From: Streptococcus australis
GTDB taxonomy: Bacteria; Bacillota; Bacilli; Lactobacillales; Streptococcaceae
Reading direction: 5' to 3'
Assembly: GCF_015553625.1 (NCBI RefSeq)
Contig: NZ_JADNGY010000002.1
Location: forward strand, 172,800-236,799
Length of the DNA: 64,000 bases
The notes under the pieces are model-generated. The model was given only the letters and a program-made list of their open reading frames with translations. It did not search any database and was not told where the DNA came from. Each line of letters opens with the position of its first letter. Position 1 is the first letter of the stretch. A program made the position numbers and the translations under genes. Of the stretch, positions 9,371 to 19,012 are shown piece after piece.

Positions 9371-10564
9371 CTATAGGCTTAAACGATAGGTTTCTCGAGC
9401 AATCATCAATTCTTCATTAGTTTGGACGATAAGGATTTTACATTTGGAATTGGCATCTTGGATATACAAACTTCCATTTTCATTTAGCTCTTTGTTCACA
9501 GACATTCCGAACACCTGTAATTTATCAACGATCAAGGAACGGATTAGAGCTGCATTCTCTCCAATTCCTCCAGTAAATACTAAGGCATCAAGTCCATCAA
9601 GATCTACTATATAGGATGCTATTGTATGGGCCACACGATTCACAAACATCTCAATAGCTAATATTGCTTTTTGATTCCCTTCCGTCACGGCTTGAATCAA
9701 ATCACGCATATCATTGCTCATTTCGGAAATTCCAAGAAGACCTGAAGCTTCATTCAGTAGTTTCTTAACTTCATGGATTGGCATCTTCTGTCTTTCAACC
9801 AAGTAAGGGATGATCATTGGGTCAATACTTCCACATCGCGACCCCATCATTAATCCATCAATAGGGGTGAAGCCCATACTCGTATTCACTGACTGCTGCT
9901 CTTTGATCGCACAAATACTTGCACCATTTCCTAAATGACAACTAATGATTTTTACATTTTGGTTAGGAAGCTCTTCTTGTTGAAATATCTTTTCTACCGT
10001 TTCTGCAATATAGGCGTGGCTGATGCCATGAAAACCATATTTTCGAACATGAAACTTTTCGTACAAACTATATGGTAAAGGATAAAGATAGTGAACTGGG
10101 TCCAGGGTTTGATGAAAAGAGGTATCAAAAACAGCGACATTTGTGATGCTAGGAAAATGAGTTTTAAATGACTTGATGACAGATAGACTGATCGGATTAT
10201 GACTCGGTGCCAAATCTCCTAAATCTGAAATGATCTCCTCATTTTTTTCATCTACCAATACAGATCCCTTAAAACACTCTCCACCATGAGCAACCCGATG
10301 ACCAACTCCAACAATCTCTTCTATTGAATGAATTTCTCCACTCTCTACAAGGGTCCCTAGCAATACTTGTACTGCAAATTCATGACTAGGAATACAAACA
10401 TTTTTTTGAACTTGGTTTCTTTTGGTTTGATACTTTACTTTACCATCTTTAAAACCGATTCGATCAAAGATCCCTTTAGCTATAACTGCTTCACTTGGCA
10501 TTTCTAGTAACTGAAATTTCAAAGATGAGCTTCCTGCATTGATTGCTAATATTTTATCCGACAT
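9371..10564 (-). CDS. ackA: Acetate/propionate kinase (AckA/PduW family)
   Basis: The enzyme makes ATP from acetyl- or propionyl-phosphate, the energy-yielding end of ethanolamine or diol breakdown. The N-terminal motif ILAINAGSSSLKFQLLEM and GFHGISHAYIAE, HLGNGASICAI and FTGGIGENAALIRS are the acetokinase signatures. The frame is open from 10639, but the ATG at 10564 has GAAGGTG upstream and gives the standard N-terminus, hence 397 residues. It ends the pdu-side block and is followed by the eutS promoter. No phosphotransacylase gene (eutD/pduL) is seen in the window. Confidence 0.93.
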   Translation of the reverse strand: MSDKILAINAGSSSLKFQLLEMPSEAVIAKGIFDRIGFKDGKVKYQTKRNQVQKNVCIPSHEFAVQVLLGTLVESGEIHSIEEIVGVGHRVAHGGECFKGSVLVDEKNEEIISDLGDLAPSHNPISLSVIKSFKTHFPSITNVAVFDTSFHQTLDPVHYLYPLPYSLYEKFHVRKYGFHGISHAYIAETVEKIFQQEELPNQNVKIISCHLGNGASICAIKEQQSVNTSMGFTPIDGLMMGSRCGSIDPMIIPYLVERQKMPIHEVKKLLNEASGLLGISEMSNDMRDLIQAVTEGNQKAILAIEMFVNRVAHTIASYIVDLDGLDALVFTGGIGENAALIRSLIVDKLQVFGMSVNKELNENGSLYIQDANSKCKILIVQTNEELMIARETYRLSL

Positions 10565-10587
10565 TTTTTCACCTTCTAAATAAAGAA

Positions 10588-10623
10588 GTAGGACAGACCT
10601 TATTTCAATAGCTTCTGTCCTAC
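10588..10623 (-). other. Hairpin in the ackA leader, possible attenuator
   Basis: A perfect 10-bp stem (GTAGGACAGA/TCTGTCCTAC) with a 16-base loop is followed on the minus strand by a U-rich tract (UUCUUUAUUU), 25 bp before ackA. It may be a weak terminator or attenuator between pduF and ackA. I looked for paired hexaloop hairpins just upstream and found only degenerate candidates, so EutV control is not claimed here. Confidence 0.5.
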
Positions 10624-10706
10624 AATCTATTATGTACAACTTTTTAAACTATCATGCTTGTTCTCATCAAGTTGTATATTTTTCTGCCTTTTTCTGTATT
10701 CCACGA

Positions 10707-11420
10707 TTACATGACATTGACAAGTAGGACAGCTAAAATCGCTCCAATAGTAGGACCTACGATTGGAATCCAGGCATAAGACCAATTTGCATCCCCTTTA
10801 TTTGGAATTGGTAAAATAGCATAGGCTAAGCGAGGACCGAAATCACGGGCTGGATTGAGGGCAAATCCTGTAGTTGATCCCAAAGACAGACCCACTGCCA
10901 TGATTAATAAACCAACTAATACAGGTGTCAATCCAGGTGTGATTTCACCATGGGTAATCATCAGTAAAGCAAAGATAAAGAAGAAAGTCGCAATAATTTC
11001 ACTTAGTAAATTATAGAAAGGATTTGGAATCGCTGGACCCGTTGCAAAAATGCCCACTGAATTCCCTTCTTCCTGACTGGTTTCCTTAAAGTGTGTATGG
11101 TACATCACCGTTATAATCGTAGCACCAACGAAAGCTCCTGCTACTTGCGCAATGATGTAACCAAACACTTGATCCCAAGGGAATGATCCGCCAATCGCAA
11201 ATGCAATAGTAACTGATGGATTTAAATGACCACCTGAATTATAAAATCCTGCCGTATAAACGCCTAGAGTAACTGCTAAGCCCCAAGCAAAGACTGCTGT
11301 GAACCAGCTAGGAGCAAAATTTTTAGCGATTGCCTTATTTAAATTGAGAGATGCTCCAAGGCCATTACCAAAGACTATCAGGACCATTGTCCCTAAGAAT
11401 TCACCTAAATATTTTTCCAT
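10707..11420 (-). CDS. pduF: Glycerol/propanediol facilitator (PduF-like aquaglyceroporin)
   Basis: This is a 237-residue MIP-family channel with six membrane segments. The two pore motifs are visible as HLNPSVTI (NPS instead of NPA in the first) and ALNPARDFG (canonical NPA). It likely admits 1,2-propanediol or glycerol for the diol dehydratase made by the same operon. It is distinct from the glpF paralogue at 25.6 kb, which is in the glycerol operon. The product is an inner-membrane channel; substrate is inferred from context. Confidence 0.85.
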   Translation of the reverse strand: MEKYLGEFLGTMVLIVFGNGLGASLNLNKAIAKNFAPSWFTAVFAWGLAVTLGVYTAGFYNSGGHLNPSVTIAFAIGGSFPWDQVFGYIIAQVAGAFVGATIITVMYHTHFKETSQEEGNSVGIFATGPAIPNPFYNLLSEIIATFFFIFALLMITHGEITPGLTPVLVGLLIMAVGLSLGSTTGFALNPARDFGPRLAYAILPIPNKGDANWSYAWIPIVGPTIGAILAVLLVNVM

Positions 11421-11437
11421 AATGATACCTCTACTTA

Positions 11438-11929
11438 TTATCTATCAATAGCATATAACGCAATTTCTTGGTCTTGTATAGAATTTCCACCACTGACTCC
11501 AATGGACCCCAGTAGATGTTCTCCCTCAAAAATTGGAACCCCTCCAGAAAGACTGACAATTTTATTGTCCAACATCATTTCCAATTGATATAACCATTGT
11601 CCTGGTTGAGTTAATGGTTTTAAATCTTTTGATTCCATTTTCATTCCTACAGCAGTATATGCTTTTTTATAAGCCATCTCATCGCTAACTAATAACGCAT
11701 GTTCCATTCTATAAGTCATGATGACGCGAGCACTTGAATCAAGAACTGTAATGACCACATCAACTTGTAAGTCTTTTGCTTTTTTTACTGCTCTTTGTAC
11801 AATATCCCACGCCTTTTGATAGAGTGGATTGGAATAATTCGAATGATTTGATTCAACAGGATAACGATTCAAAATTTCTTTAATAATCTTTAAAGTCATT
11901 TTTTCAATTTTATCCTCATTCATCGTCAC
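11438..11929 (-). CDS. HbpS/GlcG-like protein of BMC operons (PduO C-terminal domain type)
   Basis: About 164 residues in length, this resembles the GlcG/HbpS family, which is also found as the C-terminal half of Salmonella PduO. Key stretches are ALLVSDEMAYKKAYTAVGM and LSGGVPIFEGEHLLGSIGVSGG. Some members bind heme or cobalamin-related ligands; its role in the compartment is not settled. The start is uncertain: AGGAGG lies 8 bases before a GTG at 11929, with an ATG at 11923 and another GTG at 11938 also in frame. It sits between pduH and pduF. Confidence 0.8.
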   Translation of the reverse strand: MTMNEDKIEKMTLKIIKEILNRYPVESNHSNYSNPLYQKAWDIVQRAVKKAKDLQVDVVITVLDSSARVIMTYRMEHALLVSDEMAYKKAYTAVGMKMESKDLKPLTQPGQWLYQLEMMLDNKIVSLSGGVPIFEGEHLLGSIGVSGGNSIQDQEIALYAIDR

Positions 11930-11955
11930 TTTAACCACCTCCTGCTAATCTTGAA

Positions 11956-12336
11956 CTAAAACGTAACATCAAAAATCGAACTTGTATTAAAGGGTACTCC
12001 TTTAACTAACCGAGCGGCATTCGTGCCCAATAAACGTAACTCCCGATTTCCTACACTGTCATATTGTTTAATTCTATAAACATATTTTTCTTTAGGTAAA
12101 TTTCTATAATGAAGTACGATATCCTGTTTATTCGCCGCTATGCCAACCAGTAAGGACGATTCATGAGAAGCACGATGGGCTGTTAAAACAACATCTTCAA
12201 CTGTTTCTGCCTGAATATATTCAAACGGTATCCCTTCTTCTTCAATACCAAAACCAACTTGATCAAAAACAGCTCTTTCACTATCCTTTGGAATATAGAA
12301 AATGATCTTTGGTTTATTAGATAATTGAATAGTCAT
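11956..12336 (-). CDS. pduH: Diol dehydratase reactivase small subunit PduH
   Basis: PduH is the small subunit of the reactivating factor that exchanges inactivated cobalamin in PduCDE. The chosen ATG at 12336 gives 126 residues (MTIQLSNKPKIIFYIPKD), matching the family. A longer start at 12363 lacks a ribosome site. The gene overlaps the pduG 3' end by 20 bp, so translation is probably coupled. The stretch GIEEEGIPFEYIQAE is typical of the family. Confidence 0.92.
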   Translation of the reverse strand: MTIQLSNKPKIIFYIPKDSERAVFDQVGFGIEEEGIPFEYIQAETVEDVVLTAHRASHESSLLVGIAANKQDIVLHYRNLPKEKYVYRIKQYDSVGNRELRLLGTNAARLVKGVPFNTSSIFDVTF

Positions 12337-14176
12337 AACGGCCACCCTCTGCCTCTCTAGCATACGTCAAGATTAACCCAGTGGCTACAGCATTCCTTGG
12401 CCCTTCATTTCCTCGTACATTTCCGCGACCTGCTACGATGGCATGTTGTGACAATGCTTCTGTCACTAGCTGCGGAATTTCAAAGTCTAATGCAGAACCA
12501 CCAACGATGACGACGAAAGGAATATCACGAATATTTTCCGTAGGACTCACCCGTTTCAGAGCACGAATCGCATTGGTGACAAATACACGCTCTTTAGCAG
12601 ATTGCCGAACCAAGCGAATCTTCTCAATGGAAAAGTCCTGGTTGTTCAATGGAACAAACTCTTGTTCACCTTTTACTATAACCACACGTGCAAATAAATC
12701 ACTCGATAAGGGTTGATCAAAGAATTGAACAGTTCCGTCTTCATGACGGATATGGAAAAGACTCTCAACTTTAGCTAAAGGATATTTTTTGATATCTTCC
12801 GCCAAATGACGGTTCTCAAGGCCAAGCTCTGAGTTAATCAGCATGGTCACCATATCCCCTGCTCCTGCCAAGTGAATGGCATGGATCTCACCCTGCTTAT
12901 TAATGATGGAAGCATCTGTAGAACCGGCACCCAAATCCAAAATAGCAAGTGGTGTGTCTGATCCTGGAGTCGTTAAAGCCCCTAAAATGGCCGCTTCTGC
13001 TTCAGATCCTCCTATTTCAACTGGGATGCCCAACTCATGCTCAATTTCTTTAGCTATGACAGACATTTGAAGTCTATCAGAATTAACCATAGAAGCAATT
13101 CCGACTGCTTGTTCCATAGAAAATTCACCAGCCAAGCCCCCTTGAACAGAGATCGGAACAAAAGTATTCACTGCCAATAAATCTTGAATAGCTATCTGAT
13201 CTTGGCTTTTATCTGTTAGTTTGGCCATGGTTTGCCTTACTTTTTCAAGCATACCACCAACGTTTGTTCCCGCTTCACCAATCACGTTTTGAATATTTTT
13301 GGCAAGGACCACCTGCTCCATAATCGCTTCAGATCCTTTAGAAACATCCACACGTAAGATTTGATTTTCACCAATAATTTGAATGGTCCCAGCTGGAATT
13401 TTGCGGGCTTTGACATCACCTTTTGGCGTTTTAATGACGACTGCTGACCGATTTCCAATCAGTGCACGCGCGATTGGCACAATGCTCTTTGTTTCTTCCG
13501 GATTCAGTTCAAAAACAGTCGCAATCCCATAAGGATTAGATAACTGTGTAATGACTTTTCCCTGCTCTACAACTTCTACCGCAGCTAACATACCCAAAGG
13601 TACCTTATCAATGTATAGAATCTCATCAACGATCGGAATTTTAGATCTTAAACGATTATTGACCAAGACACCATCATCTGCTTGGAGCACAGCTCCTTGA
13701 ATATTGTAACCGTTTTCAAAATAAGCATTGATCAACTTCGCTACTAAATCAAAATCAATATCCTTTGGAACAACTACAATATAAGGCTCCGTTTTCACTT
13801 GATTAATTAAGTCAAGAATATGAACCGTTTTCCCGACACCTAAACCAAGTCCGCCTGGGGTCCGAGGATTATGACCAATCATTGTGGATTCTGTAATCAC
13901 AGTTTCCGTAATGGTTTCCATAGCTACATCCCCGATAACGGGGGTTGCTTCGTTGATACGAATCAAACTAATATCTTTTAAATCAAGTGACGTCTTAGCC
14001 ATTAATTTGCGAAGAGAGTCATAGATTCCATGAACATTTTCTTTCGTTCCCTTAATTCCAGTCGTATCAGAAATAGCAGATGAAAGGAAGTGAAGTTTAT
14101 TTTGTGCAGTATCAAATGCTGCTAACGCAGTTTCTGTTGAGGAATTCCCAATATCAACACCAATGATATATTTCAC
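12317..14176 (-). CDS. pduG: Diol dehydratase reactivase large subunit PduG
   Basis: PduG is an Hsp70/actin-fold ATPase of 619 residues that, with PduH, releases damaged B12 from the diol dehydratase. The N-terminal motif IIGVDIGNSSTETALAAF binds phosphate, and LAILDLGAGSTDASIIN is the second ATPase motif. TPRTPGGLGLG-like sequence (NPRTPGGLGLGVGKTV) is a family hallmark. It lies 26 bp after pduE. Confidence 0.95.
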   Translation of the reverse strand: MKYIIGVDIGNSSTETALAAFDTAQNKLHFLSSAISDTTGIKGTKENVHGIYDSLRKLMAKTSLDLKDISLIRINEATPVIGDVAMETITETVITESTMIGHNPRTPGGLGLGVGKTVHILDLINQVKTEPYIVVVPKDIDFDLVAKLINAYFENGYNIQGAVLQADDGVLVNNRLRSKIPIVDEILYIDKVPLGMLAAVEVVEQGKVITQLSNPYGIATVFELNPEETKSIVPIARALIGNRSAVVIKTPKGDVKARKIPAGTIQIIGENQILRVDVSKGSEAIMEQVVLAKNIQNVIGEAGTNVGGMLEKVRQTMAKLTDKSQDQIAIQDLLAVNTFVPISVQGGLAGEFSMEQAVGIASMVNSDRLQMSVIAKEIEHELGIPVEIGGSEAEAAILGALTTPGSDTPLAILDLGAGSTDASIINKQGEIHAIHLAGAGDMVTMLINSELGLENRHLAEDIKKYPLAKVESLFHIRHEDGTVQFFDQPLSSDLFARVVIVKGEQEFVPLNNQDFSIEKIRLVRQSAKERVFVTNAIRALKRVSPTENIRDIPFVVIVGGSALDFEIPQLVTEALSQHAIVAGRGNVRGNEGPRNAVATGLILTYAREAEGGRYDYSII

Positions 14177-14202
14177 TATTTTCCTCCAATTCTATCTCGC
14201 TG

Positions 14203-14712
14203 CTAGTTATCGCCTTTCAATTTCTTACGACGTTCATAATGTTCAGCAGCTTCTCTAATAAATCCTGCACAAATCTTTGCTTGATATTGTGTTTCTAATT
14301 CTTCTGCAATGGATAAGAGTTCCTCTTTAGAAGAACGATAAGGACGTAAAGCATTGTAAATTTCTAGAACACGTTTGTCTGGAACACGAGTCAATTCAGC
14401 AGCCCGAGAAAAGTTATATTGAATAGCCTCACGACCAGAATTTTTTGCGATTTCACCTTGTTTAATTAGAATCTCTGGTTTAATCCGTAAGTCCTGAGAT
14501 GAAATTTGACCTGAAAGAATATTTTCCAATGTAACATCTTCAAATTTCTTGTTATCTCCAATTTTAATCCAGTCTGGATGCTTTTTAGAAATTGGATAAT
14601 CATTAGCGGTTGCTTCGTTTTGATTGCTACTTGAAAAGCTTGGAGCACTTGTCTCAGAACGATTCATTTGTTCCAAGATTTGTTTTACTAATAATTCAAC
14701 TGATTCTGCCAT
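14203..14712 (-). CDS. pduE: Propanediol/glycerol dehydratase small subunit PduE
   Basis: This 169-residue gamma subunit of the B12-dependent diol dehydratase has an N-terminal amphipathic helix (ESVELLVKQILEQM), a variable linker, then the conserved body starting near DYPISKKHPDWI. The FSRAAELTRVPDKRVLEIYNALRPYRS stretch is diagnostic. It is placed 15 bp after pduD in the usual CDE order. Confidence 0.95.
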   Translation of the reverse strand: MAESVELLVKQILEQMNRSETSAPSFSSSNQNEATANDYPISKKHPDWIKIGDNKKFEDVTLENILSGQISSQDLRIKPEILIKQGEIAKNSGREAIQYNFSRAAELTRVPDKRVLEIYNALRPYRSSKEELLSIAEELETQYQAKICAGFIREAAEHYERRKKLKGDN

Positions 14713-14727
14713 TTTGGACCTCCTACT

Positions 14728-15399
14728 TTAAATTAACACACACTCATCTGCAGGCTTACCTTTTACGACCAATTTTGTTTCTTTAATGTGAAGCAAAGCT
14801 GAGTAAGCCTGATATTTTGGACGTGCCATTTGATCATTCAAGGTAGGAACAGGATTTGGAGTTTCACCTTTTGCATATTTGGCAGCATTTTTACCGATTA
14901 AACGATAGGTTTCAGGAGTCAAGAGTGGAGCTTGAGGGAAGAGTTCAAGATTACTCAATGGTGGTAAATCACGTTGGTGGATAACAGTAGTCCCTTTAGA
15001 CTGTACACCAATAGAAATTCCAGATCCAGAAAGGTGATCCCCTTCAACAGCTACAAAAGCCACGTCAGACGAACGATACACTTTCACAATCCGAGCTTTC
15101 AAGCCTTCTTCTTCAATTCCTGCAACTAATTGTCTCAGTACTTCAGTGTGCGGTATGTCAACCATGGTTTTAACTTGCTGTTCCCCAAAAGCTGGACCAA
15201 CTGCAATGACAACTTCATCAACGGATTGACTTGGCTGGGCAACTCCAACTTTTCGAATCACTGTACCCTCATTGACGGATGCTGTAGTTGTAGCATCTAC
15301 ATGATGAGTCGGTTCTACATGACCGTTAGATTCTGCTTTTACTTCTTTTAACACACTCTCGATGATCGAGCGCAACAACGTTTCATTTATTACTGTCAT
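14728..15399 (-). CDS. pduD: Propanediol/glycerol dehydratase medium subunit PduD
   Basis: This is the beta subunit of adenosylcobalamin-dependent diol dehydratase (223 residues). Residues 1-20 ([16 protein letters not shown]) form an encapsulation-type amphipathic helix, followed by a His/Thr-rich linker to about residue 45. The conserved region includes [33 protein letters not shown] and the C-terminal [13 protein letters not shown]. It lies 12 bp after pduC. Confidence 0.95.
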   Translation of the reverse strand: MTVINETLLRSIIESVLKEVKAESNGHVEPTHHVDATTTASVNEGTVIRKVGVAQPSQSVDEVVIAVGPAFGEQQVKTMVDIPHTEVLRQLVAGIEEEGLKARIVKVYRSSDVAFVAVEGDHLSGSGISIGVQSKGTTVIHQRDLPPLSNLELFPQAPLLTPETYRLIGKNAAKYAKGETPNPVPTLNDQMARPKYQAYSALLHIKETKLVVKGKPADECVLI

Positions 15400-15411
15400 C
15401 GTTAAGTCCTC

Positions 15412-17076
15412 CTAAATATCACGAGGGTCGATCGCACGTGGAATATCTTTAACTTTTTCCCATTCTTCTCCCACTAAGCGATGTCCAGTACCGACACCAA
15501 CATAATCGTTTGGAGAGTTAATAGCAGATATAACATTCCAATCTTTATCAAAAATAGCAGACGTTTGTAAAAAGTCACCTGCAGCACGTTGTTTAAACAA
15601 ATTCAAGAGTTCATTGGCAATTTCTGGGAAGCCATTGTTTGCCAAAGCCTTAATAAGATCCACACCTTGAACACCACGTTCAAGGATACCTTGAGCCGCT
15701 TTGATATCTTCAACCTTATCACGGTCAGGCATATCTTTTGAACCGTGTGCATAAGTCGCCGCTTCCACTTCTTCATCTGTGATAGCAGGTAAACCTAAGC
15801 CTTTAAATAGAGCTTGCATCACGCGGGCAGCTTTATTCCGTACTTTGATAACTTCTTCTTCACGAACAGGGCGCAAACCACCATCTACACGTAAGTCACG
15901 TTGCAGAACATTGTAGTCGTCAAAATCTTCAGCATCCCAGTTAGATCCAGCAAACATATTGTCATAGTTTGGAGTTGCAGAATATCCAGAGTTAATAAAA
16001 TCGGTACCAGGTGCAAACTGCATTAAGGTACGTACAGAACGCCGCAAATCTGAGTGAGTAAATGTTTGGTCATTTGAAGAGGCACATTCAAGGTCCAGCA
16101 TCGTCGCAATTAAGTTTTCAGCAACGACTGCACGAATACCACTTGGAACAGCTGCTGGAATACCAATACAACTAACAGAACCATTTTGTGTTCCTTGAAC
16201 ACCCGCAGCTTTTGTAATATATAGACAGCGAGCTTCCAAGTAAAGCATAGACTTACCTTCTGCTTGTCCCATTTGAACTTCTGAACCAGTTCCTGAAGTA
16301 AAACGCATCTTCAATCCACGAGAAGCATAGGCAGACGCCAAAAAGGCTTTTGACCAAGGAGTATCATCACCATCTGTAAATACATCTTCTGTACCATAAA
16401 CGGAGATAGTTTCAGCATAAGCTGTGAAGCCACGCATACCAAATTCAAGTTCTGTTGCTTCTTCCAATGAACACTGAGTGAGAACTCCAGGACGACCAAC
16501 TTGCGAACCAATCATAAGAGACAAGGCATTGAAAGGTGCATAACGAACAACGGCTACTGTGGTTTCTTGTTCAGCAAATCCACGCAGAGCCCCTTCTGCA
16601 GCATCCGCAGCAATCTGTACCGGATTATCATTCACGTTTGTAACGTGCGCTTGTGTTGCTGTTTGTTTCCGTGTCCGCATTTTTTGCAAACACATCATGA
16701 TTTCAACAACATTCATGTGATTCACAACTTCACAAATTTTTGCAGGAGTCATTGCTTTGGTCAATCGAACAATTTCAGAACGTGGTACATTCGGAGTTAA
16801 AATTTTGTTAGCGATCTCTTTAGAATCCATTCGAACAACTTCTTCTGCATGTTTCAAATCAATTCCATAAGTAGCGATAAACTGATCGATTAAATCAAAT
16901 TCTTCTCTTGATTTTCCATCTAATTCAACTACGACGCCATTTTCAATACGAATACTAGGCTTTGGATCATTAGGGCTATCCATAGCCACTAAACCTTCTT
17001 CAACCCACTCTGTTACGAATCCATCCTGATTAATTGGTCGTTTACTGAGAACTTCAAAACGTTTTGATTTTGTCAT
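15412..17076 (-). CDS. pduC: Propanediol/glycerol dehydratase large subunit PduC
   Basis: PduC (554 residues) is the catalytic TIM-barrel subunit that converts 1,2-propanediol to propionaldehyde, or glycerol to 3-hydroxypropionaldehyde, with adenosylcobalamin. Recognisable parts are KRFEVLSKRPINQDGFV at the N-terminus, HVTNVNDNPVQIAADAAE and GFTAYAETISVYGTE. Diol versus glycerol preference cannot be read from sequence here. The gene starts 18 bp after pduB. Confidence 0.97.
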   Translation of the reverse strand: MTKSKRFEVLSKRPINQDGFVTEWVEEGLVAMDSPNDPKPSIRIENGVVVELDGKSREEFDLIDQFIATYGIDLKHAEEVVRMDSKEIANKILTPNVPRSEIVRLTKAMTPAKICEVVNHMNVVEIMMCLQKMRTRKQTATQAHVTNVNDNPVQIAADAAEGALRGFAEQETTVAVVRYAPFNALSLMIGSQVGRPGVLTQCSLEEATELEFGMRGFTAYAETISVYGTEDVFTDGDDTPWSKAFLASAYASRGLKMRFTSGTGSEVQMGQAEGKSMLYLEARCLYITKAAGVQGTQNGSVSCIGIPAAVPSGIRAVVAENLIATMLDLECASSNDQTFTHSDLRRSVRTLMQFAPGTDFINSGYSATPNYDNMFAGSNWDAEDFDDYNVLQRDLRVDGGLRPVREEEVIKVRNKAARVMQALFKGLGLPAITDEEVEAATYAHGSKDMPDRDKVEDIKAAQGILERGVQGVDLIKALANNGFPEIANELLNLFKQRAAGDFLQTSAIFDKDWNVISAINSPNDYVGVGTGHRLVGEEWEKVKDIPRAIDPRDI

Positions 17077-17094
17077 GTTTCATTCCCCCATTCT

Positions 17095-17799
17095 CTAAAT
17101 GTAGGATGGCTGACCATTCACTGGTGTGTCACCGAGACTTCCAAGCAATTGAAGCCCGATTTCTCTTGCAGAAACGACAGCTTGTCTCACTGCTCCAGAA
17201 TCACCACTGATAAACAAAATAACCTCATTTGAATGGCTTGTTCCACCATTACCTGGTGAAGCATAACCAACAACATCAACTGTAGCTGATTTAACTGCAG
17301 TATCCGCCATAACAACTCCGATGGCTGCAGGCGCACCTACAATGAGACCAAAGGCACGACCAACTTCAGCACCAAAAGCTGTTTCGATGGCATGGCTTGC
17401 TCTCGCAGTGTATTGCAATTCGATATGGCCTGCTTCATTGGCATAGACATCCCCAAATGTACGATTGACTTCGCCTAAAGTTACTTCTACTGCACGGCGT
17501 ACATCTGATACATCTTCTCCACCAAAGATAATTAAGTTACCATGTCCTGCTCCACCTTTTGTATCACGAGGTAATTCGATGCTAACGATCTCTGTATTTG
17601 TAGCTTTTACAGCTTCATCTGCAGCCATAATATGAGGTCCAGCTCCTGTACGAGCACCTATAATACCAATAGACCGATAGTATTTTTTCAACTTCATAGC
17701 ATCCAACAACTGTTGATCGACATTGGCAATCACGAGACCAATGGTATCTCCTGTTGGATTTGAACCAACAAATTCAGTAACATTACAATTATTAGCCAT
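17095..17799 (-). CDS. pduB: Trimeric tandem-BMC shell protein PduB
   Basis: PduB is a 234-residue tandem BMC protein; the two halves begin near residues 17 (DTIGLVIANVDQQLLDAM) and 125 (GRAFGLIVGAPAAIGVVM). The family forms trimers in shell facets and its N-terminus links shell to cargo. It directly precedes pduC. No pduA or pduJ accompanies it here, so the hexamer must come from eutM or from genes off the window. Confidence 0.94.
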   Translation of the reverse strand: MANNCNVTEFVGSNPTGDTIGLVIANVDQQLLDAMKLKKYYRSIGIIGARTGAGPHIMAADEAVKATNTEIVSIELPRDTKGGAGHGNLIIFGGEDVSDVRRAVEVTLGEVNRTFGDVYANEAGHIELQYTARASHAIETAFGAEVGRAFGLIVGAPAAIGVVMADTAVKSATVDVVGYASPGNGGTSHSNEVILFISGDSGAVRQAVVSAREIGLQLLGSLGDTPVNGQPSYI

Positions 17800-17841
17800 T
17801 TTATTACTCCTTTATGTATGATAAAAACGACTGTAATATTT

Positions 17842-18984
17842 TTAAAAAGCCTGTTCTACAACTTTCAACAATTCTTCAACTGTAGGAACTCTTGGATTCG
17901 TAATCGTACACTTATCCACTAAGGCCGCTTCTGCAATCTCACGCTTATTCTCATTAAAATCTTCAAGTCCTACTCCATAAGCGCTCAATGAAGTTGGGTG
18001 ATCTAATTTCTTCTGAAGTTTCCGAACAGAATCGACTAGTTGTCGTACACCAAGAACAGGTGTAGAAGCACTCAAGCCTAATAAACGAGCAATCTGTTGA
18101 TAGCGTTCAGCAGTTTCTTTATTCAAATTACCTGTGCGGGCACCATTAGTTGTCACATTAGCATTATACTGGATAATATGTGGCATTAAGATGCTGTTGA
18201 GACGTCCATGTGGGATATGGAATTTTGCTCCTGCAGCATGGGCGATACTATGATTGATCCCCAATGAAGCTGAGTTGAAAGCCATTCCTGCCAAAGTAGA
18301 GGCTACATGCATTTTTTCACGAGCTTCTAAATCATGGCCATCTTTGTATGCACGAGGTAAGTATTCAAAAACTAATTTGATAGCTTTTTCAGCTAAAGCG
18401 TCAGAAAAATCAGTCGCTTTATTAGAAACATAAGCCTCGATTGCATGCGTCAATACATCCATACCAGTATCAGCTGTGATATTAGCTGGTAAAGTTTCCA
18501 CCAAATTCGAATCCAAAATTGCGACATCCGGTAAAATATCCCAATCGACAATCGGATACTTCTGTTCTTTCTCTGCATCGGTAATCACTGCAAAACTAGT
18601 TACTTCAGAGCCTGTACCACTAGTAGTCGGTATAGAGATTAGTTTCACATCTTTAAAGACACCTTGTTTCTTAGCAAAGTAATACATGGCTTTAGAAGCA
18701 TCGATTGCAGATCCCCCACCAACTGATAAGACAATATCGATTGATTTTCCTTCAGTAGCTTTAATCCCTGCCACGATGACATCAATTGGCGGATCTGGAA
18801 CGATATCCGTAAAGATCACAAGATCGTTACTTGTATCTAAGAATTCAAGAATTCGATCCAACTGTCCAGATTCTTTTAAAAATGGATCAGCAACAACCAA
18901 TATCGATTTGTTGTGATAATCGCCCAAGTGAGCCAAGGCACCCTTACCGACAAAAATTTGTGTTTTGTAGTAAATGTTATACAT
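17842..18984 (-). CDS. eutG: Iron-containing alcohol dehydrogenase (EutG/PduQ type)
   Basis: This group III, metal-dependent alcohol dehydrogenase has 380 residues and regenerates NAD+ inside the compartment by reducing the aldehyde. The NAD and metal motifs VLSVGGGSAIDASKAM, TTSGTGSEVTSFAVI and the His-rich SIAHAAGAKFHIPHGRLN are present. It is first in the pdu block, behind a leader with a promoter, cre-like site, hexaloop hairpins and terminator. Firmicute eut operons often begin with such a gene (eutG); pduQ is equally possible by function. Confidence 0.9.
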   Translation of the reverse strand: MYNIYYKTQIFVGKGALAHLGDYHNKSILVVADPFLKESGQLDRILEFLDTSNDLVIFTDIVPDPPIDVIVAGIKATEGKSIDIVLSVGGGSAIDASKAMYYFAKKQGVFKDVKLISIPTTSGTGSEVTSFAVITDAEKEQKYPIVDWDILPDVAILDSNLVETLPANITADTGMDVLTHAIEAYVSNKATDFSDALAEKAIKLVFEYLPRAYKDGHDLEAREKMHVASTLAGMAFNSASLGINHSIAHAAGAKFHIPHGRLNSILMPHIIQYNANVTTNGARTGNLNKETAERYQQIARLLGLSASTPVLGVRQLVDSVRKLQKKLDHPTSLSAYGVGLEDFNENKREIAEAALVDKCTITNPRVPTVEELLKVVEQAF

Positions 18985-19012
18985 TTGTTCCCCTTTCTTT
19001 CTTGAGTTTCAT
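18977..19012 (-). CDS. Possible 11-codon leader peptide overlapping the alcohol dehydrogenase start
   Basis: ATG at 19012 is preceded at ideal spacing (7 bases) by a perfect AAAGGAGG, stronger than the AAAGGGG used by the dehydrogenase itself. It encodes MKLKKERGTNV and stops 5 bases inside the dehydrogenase gene. This may be a translational coupling device, or a chance ORF. No conservation data are available to me. Confidence 0.35.
   Translation of the reverse strand: MKLKKERGTNV

Noticed and set aside
10621-10680. ANTAR hairpins upstream of ackA
   Set aside because: Candidates have 7-base loops, G at position 3, or a G.G closing mismatch. None makes a convincing pair with a second site.
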